DNA of 64,000 nt, from the NCBI GenBank assembly GCA_029258375.1, contig JARHZA010000001.1, forward strand, positions 248,001 to 312,000, written 5' to 3'. This stretch comes from Eubacterium sp. (GTDB lineage: Bacteria; Bacillota; Clostridia; Oscillospirales; Acutalibacteraceae). The notes beneath the pieces are model-generated. The model was not told where the DNA came from and ran no database searches. It saw nothing but the letters and a program-made list of their open reading frames with translations. This document shows positions 59,661 to 64,000 of this stretch, one piece after another. The position numbers and the translations under genes were made by a program. Position 1 is the stretch's first letter, and each line of letters starts with the position of its first letter.

Positions 59661-60149
59661 TTATTGATTTTCTTCTGTTTCTTCAGTTTTAGCAACTGGG
59701 TATTTTAAATCTTCTTTTGTCCAGTCTTTAATAACTTCAAGAAATGCTTTTGCTTCTTCTTTTGCTTGAGCAAGATTATGGTCTGCACAGTTGCCACATT
59801 CTTTCATTGCAGCACCTGGAATCATACCCCAGAAATCAGCAATATACTGAAAAGCGTCTTTAATAAGGTTTACAACATAACCGTCTGAAAGTGAACGAGT
59901 AAGAAAATAAAATCCAGTTCTACAACCCATTGGTCCAAAATAAATAACGTTGTCGCCAAATTCAGTGTTGCGAACGTAAGTTGCAAAAATGTGCTCAATA
60001 GTGTGCATAGCTGCATTTGTCATAACAGTTTCTCTGTTAGGTTCACGCATACGAATATCATAAGTAGTAATATCGTCATCAATTCTACTGATGTAAATGC
60101 CTTTTGTAAGAATATTGTGGTCAATTTGGAAACTTGGTATAGTTTTCAT
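59661..60149 (-). CDS. luxS: S-ribosylhomocysteine lyase
   Basis: HTIEHIFATYVRN, GPMGCRTGFYF, CGNCADHNL. Confidence 0.96.
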   Translation of the reverse strand: MKTIPSFQIDHNILTKGIYISRIDDDITTYDIRMREPNRETVMTNAAMHTIEHIFATYVRNTEFGDNVIYFGPMGCRTGFYFLTRSLSDGYVVNLIKDAFQYIADFWGMIPGAAMKECGNCADHNLAQAKEEAKAFLEVIKDWTKEDLKYPVAKTEETEENQ

Positions 60150-61072
60150 TTTACTTCAACTCCTGTTAAGAATGATATATTATGTGTAATTTCTTCGCCC
60201 GAAATTCCTTTATTGAATCCGTCAATCATATTAAGAGCATCTTTTTTTGAGAATTCATATAAATCAAAAAAACTTTCGTTTCTAATTTTGCTTTCGTAAG
60301 GAGAAATCCATTTGTCGTTGCCTATATTAACATATTTTTCAATATTTTCCAAGTCGTTAGTACGAAACATTGAAGATACTTTAAAGTTTTTTGTTAAAGG
60401 CGATGCCATTTTTTCAAGAAAGCAAATTGTTTTAAATTGCCCGCTTGTAACATCACTCATCATTTTCTGTGCATATTTTAAATCATCAATGGCAGTTTCG
60501 ATTTCAACAAAATTCATTTTTGATGATATTGTTTTGCCACAAGATTCAATTACTTTTGCAACTTGTTGTTTTTCGTATACAGTAAAATTTAAAGTTTCTG
60601 CCGTATTAAAAGAAAGTGGATTATCTATTTTTAATTTTTCTTTTATCAACAATGAATCGAGTGCAAATTCAACTGTGTTGTGAGCAGAATGTGGGTTTTC
60701 GCCTTTGTGCCTTTTTGTTATTTCATCTTGAATTGTAAAAATATATGGGTGGCAATTTCTATCAAGTGCATAGTGCAAAATAAAGCCATAAACATAACTT
60801 TTTGCAACAGAAATATCAAGATTATTTGTTAATGAAGAACAGTAGTTGTAAAAAGCATCTATTATATCTCCAGCTTTTGCACGGTGTAAAAGCGAGCCTT
60901 CTTTTCTTAACGATTTGCCAAGTTGCCAAGGAAAAACACGATGAAAAAAGAAAATATCTGGTCCTTGCGTTCCAATTAAAACTGCATTTTCATTTAATTT
61001 AAAATCAGCTTTTTGTTTTAGTTCATCAATAATTTCTTTTGCAAAAATATAATGTGTTGAAAAAGCAGGCAT
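60146..61072 (-). CDS. zinc-dependent phospholipase C family protein
   Basis: STHYIFAKEI, GTQGPDIFFFH, GFILHYALDRNCHPY. Confidence 0.78.
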   Translation of the reverse strand: MPAFSTHYIFAKEIIDELKQKADFKLNENAVLIGTQGPDIFFFHRVFPWQLGKSLRKEGSLLHRAKAGDIIDAFYNYCSSLTNNLDISVAKSYVYGFILHYALDRNCHPYIFTIQDEITKRHKGENPHSAHNTVEFALDSLLIKEKLKIDNPLSFNTAETLNFTVYEKQQVAKVIESCGKTISSKMNFVEIETAIDDLKYAQKMMSDVTSGQFKTICFLEKMASPLTKNFKVSSMFRTNDLENIEKYVNIGNDKWISPYESKIRNESFFDLYEFSKKDALNMIDGFNKGISGEEITHNISFLTGVEVK

Positions 61073-61918
61073 TTATATCATTCCTTTAAAATCATCTGGA
61101 AATGCACAAGAAAGGTGCATTTTTTTATTAGTTATCGGGTGTTCAAAATAAATATCTTTGCAGTGAAGAAGTTGACGGTTTGCAACTTCAGTTACATCTC
61201 CATAAAGAGTATCTCCAACAAGAGGAAAACCAATGTTTGAAAAGTGAACTCTTATTTGATGAGTTCGCCCTGTTTCAAGATTTATTTTTAATAGCGAATA
61301 TTTATTGTTGTTTTTAACAACTTCATAGTGAGTTACAGCACGCTCTCCGTCATCAGCAACGCATCTTTTTATAATGCTTTCGCCAACACGTTTAATAGGT
61401 GCGTCAATTGTTCCGTTGCCTTTTAAAATTCCATTTATAACTGCGTAGTAATCTTTGTTTATTTTTCCTGCAAGTTTAGATGCAGCAAGTTCGTTTTTTG
61501 CAATTAAAACAAGCCCGCTTGTATCTCGGTCAAGCCTAAAAACTGCACGAAAAGCAGTGTCTTTGTCAATATGGTTTGAAACTGCGTTTGAAAGTGTGTC
61601 ACCTCTGTGATTTCTACTTTCGTGAACCGGCATAAACGGTGGCTTGTCAACAACAATTATATCATCATCTTCATAAATTATATTTAATGGAATATCTGAT
61701 GGTGTTGGCATATGACCTTTTTCTGTTATCTTTATTTTAAGTATATCGCCAGTGTGCAAAAAATCTATCGTTCTTTTAAATTCGCCGTTAACAGTTATAC
61801 CGTTTTCAGTTTGTTTTAGTTTTGTTAGCAGTGATGAAGAAACACCAAAATCACGAAGATAATCTCGAATTTGACGGTTATCGTCATCACTTTTTATTTT
61901 AAATTCAATAATTCTCAT
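61073..61918 (-). CDS. RluA-family pseudouridine synthase
   Basis: FRLDRDTSGLVLIAKN, LETGRTHQIRVHFSNIGFPLVGDTLYG; start revised to MRIIEFK. Confidence 0.94.
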   Translation of the reverse strand: MRIIEFKIKSDDDNRQIRDYLRDFGVSSSLLTKLKQTENGITVNGEFKRTIDFLHTGDILKIKITEKGHMPTPSDIPLNIIYEDDDIIVVDKPPFMPVHESRNHRGDTLSNAVSNHIDKDTAFRAVFRLDRDTSGLVLIAKNELAASKLAGKINKDYYAVINGILKGNGTIDAPIKRVGESIIKRCVADDGERAVTHYEVVKNNNKYSLLKINLETGRTHQIRVHFSNIGFPLVGDTLYGDVTEVANRQLLHCKDIYFEHPITNKKMHLSCAFPDDFKGMI

Positions 61919-62008
61919 AGATTTATTATATAACATAAAAATATAAAATCAAATCATAAAATTACAAATAAAAAAGAGGCAGAACAATCTGCCTCAAATA
62001 GTTTTAAT

Positions 62009-62869
62009 TTATTTGCTAAATGCAACAAGAATACCACCGTTAGATGCGTAAAGTGAATTAAGTCCGCCACCTTTTAAAACTGTAACGTCTTTATATCCAC
62101 ATTTATCTTTAATCATTGTTGCAACTTTGTTTGCCTTTTCTTCGCAACAAACGTGTGTGATAATAACCTTTTTGTCTGCCAAATCACAACCTTGTGTATC
62201 TTTTGCAATAAATGATACAAGTTTGCCAAGAGCACGGCTTTCTGTTAAATCTTTACCAGCAAGGGTAATGTTGCCGTCTTGACCACGTCCACAAATAAGT
62301 TTAACTCTAACTGCTTCAATAACTTTTGCAGCAATGCTGAAAAGTCTGCCGTTGTTTTTGAAAGCATCAAAACTTTCAAGACAGAAGTAAAGACCAGAAT
62401 TTTCAAGAGAGAATTTTTCAACTTCTGTAACAACTTCATCAAAAGGAAGACCTTTGCTTGCAAGTTCGTGTATTTTCATTGCAATAAGTGTTTCATGACC
62501 AGCAGCTGAAAGAGAGTTGAAAACGTGAATATTCTTTTTAACATCTTCGTGCTCTTCTTTGAAAAATTCAACACCTTGAAGTGCACTGTTGTAGCAACCA
62601 CTTAATTTATCTGTAATACAAACAATATAAACGTCATCTTCTTCACCTTCGCAAGCATCAGCAAAAGCAGTTGGTGCAGGGCAAGCGGAACGAGCAGGTT
62701 CATTACTATTTGCAACACGATTTATGAAATCGTCTTGATCAAAATTTTCATCATCTAAAATTACATAATCACCAATTTGTAAAGTAAGAGGAATAACAGA
62801 AATATTATTCCAACTTTTCATTTCATCTGTAAGATCGCAACTTGAATCTACAACAATTTTATATGCCAT
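62009..62869 (-). CDS. DegV family protein
   Basis: KIVVDSSCDLTDEM, ACPAPTAFADACE. Confidence 0.9.
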   Translation of the reverse strand: MAYKIVVDSSCDLTDEMKSWNNISVIPLTLQIGDYVILDDENFDQDDFINRVANSNEPARSACPAPTAFADACEGEEDDVYIVCITDKLSGCYNSALQGVEFFKEEHEDVKKNIHVFNSLSAAGHETLIAMKIHELASKGLPFDEVVTEVEKFSLENSGLYFCLESFDAFKNNGRLFSIAAKVIEAVRVKLICGRGQDGNITLAGKDLTESRALGKLVSFIAKDTQGCDLADKKVIITHVCCEEKANKVATMIKDKCGYKDVTVLKGGGLNSLYASNGGILVAFSK

Positions 62870-63369
62870 AATAAAAAATCCTTTTAAAAATTAGTAACAT
62901 TTTCAATACGAAACGTCGTAAACATTATAGTTGATTGCACATTTTTAGTCAACGAAAAAATGCGAAAACAGGGCAAAATTTAAAAATTGTATACATAAAT
63001 TTAGAAAAATTTTAATTAAAAAATTAAATTGTGTACAAATAACTTTATTTTGTCAAAAATGAATAAGTGTAAAAATAGTTAAATTGTTAACAATTACTTA
63101 AAATGTAGTTGAAAAATGATTTATATTTAAAAATCAACTATTTTTCAACAACTAAAAAAACAATGTGGAAAACTTTAATGGTTGTTTGATTTAACAATGT
63201 ATTTATATAAGTATTATATGTATACGATTTTTTATACTTTCAATTGTTTTGTAATAATATGAATAACATACTTAATATTATGCAACATTTTAATTCACTA
63301 AATTCTTGATTTATAATAAGTTATATATTATTATATAGTTTAATAACATTAAAATGGATAGGTGTATGT

Positions 63370-64000
63370 ATGAATATTCTTGTTGCAGGTCTTGGACTTA
63401 TTGGTGCCAGTGTTGCTAAAGCATTAAAAAAATATACTTCTCATCACGTTATGGGATGGAATAGAACAGAATCTGTTTGTATTAAGGCACTTCAAGACGG
63501 TGCAGTAGACGAAATAGGTACACTTGATGAACTTATTCCAAAAGCAGATATAACTATCATCAACTTTTATCCCGATGCTATTATTCCTTTTATTATGGAT
63601 AATAAAGATAAGTTTAAAGTTGATAGTATTGTAACAGATAGTTGTGGTATTAAAACAAAAATTTGTCGTTTGCTTGAAAAAGAAAAATTTAATTTTACAT
63701 ATATAGGTGCACACCCAATGGCTGGTAGAGAAGTTTCTGGTTACGATAATAGCCTTGCAGATTTATTTAGCAATGCATCTTTTATTTGCACACCAACAAA
63801 TGCACCAAAAGCAAAAATAGATACACTTGTTGAAGTTGCAAAAGAAATGGGCTTTGCAAGAACAGTTGTTACAACACCAGAGCATCACGATGAAATGATT
63901 GCATTTACTTCTCAAATTGCACACGTTCTTGCGTGCTCATATGTGTTGAGCCCTCTTGCTCCTCAGCACACAGGCTTTTCTGCCGGTTCTTACCGAGATG
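63370..64000 (+). CDS. tyrA: prephenate dehydrogenase (truncated by window end)
   Basis: MNILVAGLGLIGASVAKALKK, GAHPMAGREVSGYDNS; runs off the window, absent from ORF track. Confidence 0.88.
   Translation, partial: MNILVAGLGLIGASVAKALKKYTSHHVMGWNRTESVCIKALQDGAVDEIGTLDELIPKADITIINFYPDAIIPFIMDNKDKFKVDSIVTDSCGIKTKICRLLEKEKFNFTYIGAHPMAGREVSGYDNSLADLFSNASFICTPTNAPKAKIDTLVEVAKEMGFARTVVTTPEHHDEMIAFTSQIAHVLACSYVLSPLAPQHTGFSAGSYRD

Noticed and set aside
1-64000. CRISPR arrays
   Set aside because: No regularly spaced repeat-spacer structure seen on reading; the short tandem repeats present (24260, 41798) have only two units.

Overview
AT-rich chromosomal window, probably from a low-GC Clostridia-type Firmicute (inferred from gene content; no taxonomy search was possible). 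Most of it is ordinary housekeeping sequence: antiporter, ABC-F, rpe, mgtE, nrdD/nrdG, pflB/pflA, thiT, argS, murI, ddl, serC/serA, DAHP synthase, a two-component system, bioY, pnp/rpsO, rplU-prp-rpmA-obg, mrnC, tRNA-Val, sdpR/sdpI-like, luxS, RluA, DegV and a truncated tyrA. Several RNA regulators are readable: a fluoride riboswitch, a TPP riboswitch, r-protein leaders and a pnp leader hairpin. The main accessory feature is a ~14 kb integrated element bounded by a 69-bp perfect direct repeat (15209-15277 and 29362-29430). It sits in the 3' end of a GGGtGRT-family gene. It carries a tyrosine integrase, a two-HTH excisionase-like protein, an HUH Rep-like protein probably started from a non-AUG codon, a second tyrosine recombinase, and a four-gene restriction-modification-like operon: two different C5-cytosine methyltransferases, a 782-aa protein with a large internal duplication, and an HNH nuclease. 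A third, degenerate att-like core at 15910-15938 suggests layered integration. Outside the island, the most notable items are a split winged-helix gene with a frameshift at an A7 tract (58685-59517), a 26-bp perfect palindrome in front of the sdpR-like gene with the same half-sites inside the preceding terminator, and a tandem 13-mer in the DAHP synthase leader. All family calls come from reading the sequence, not from database searches.
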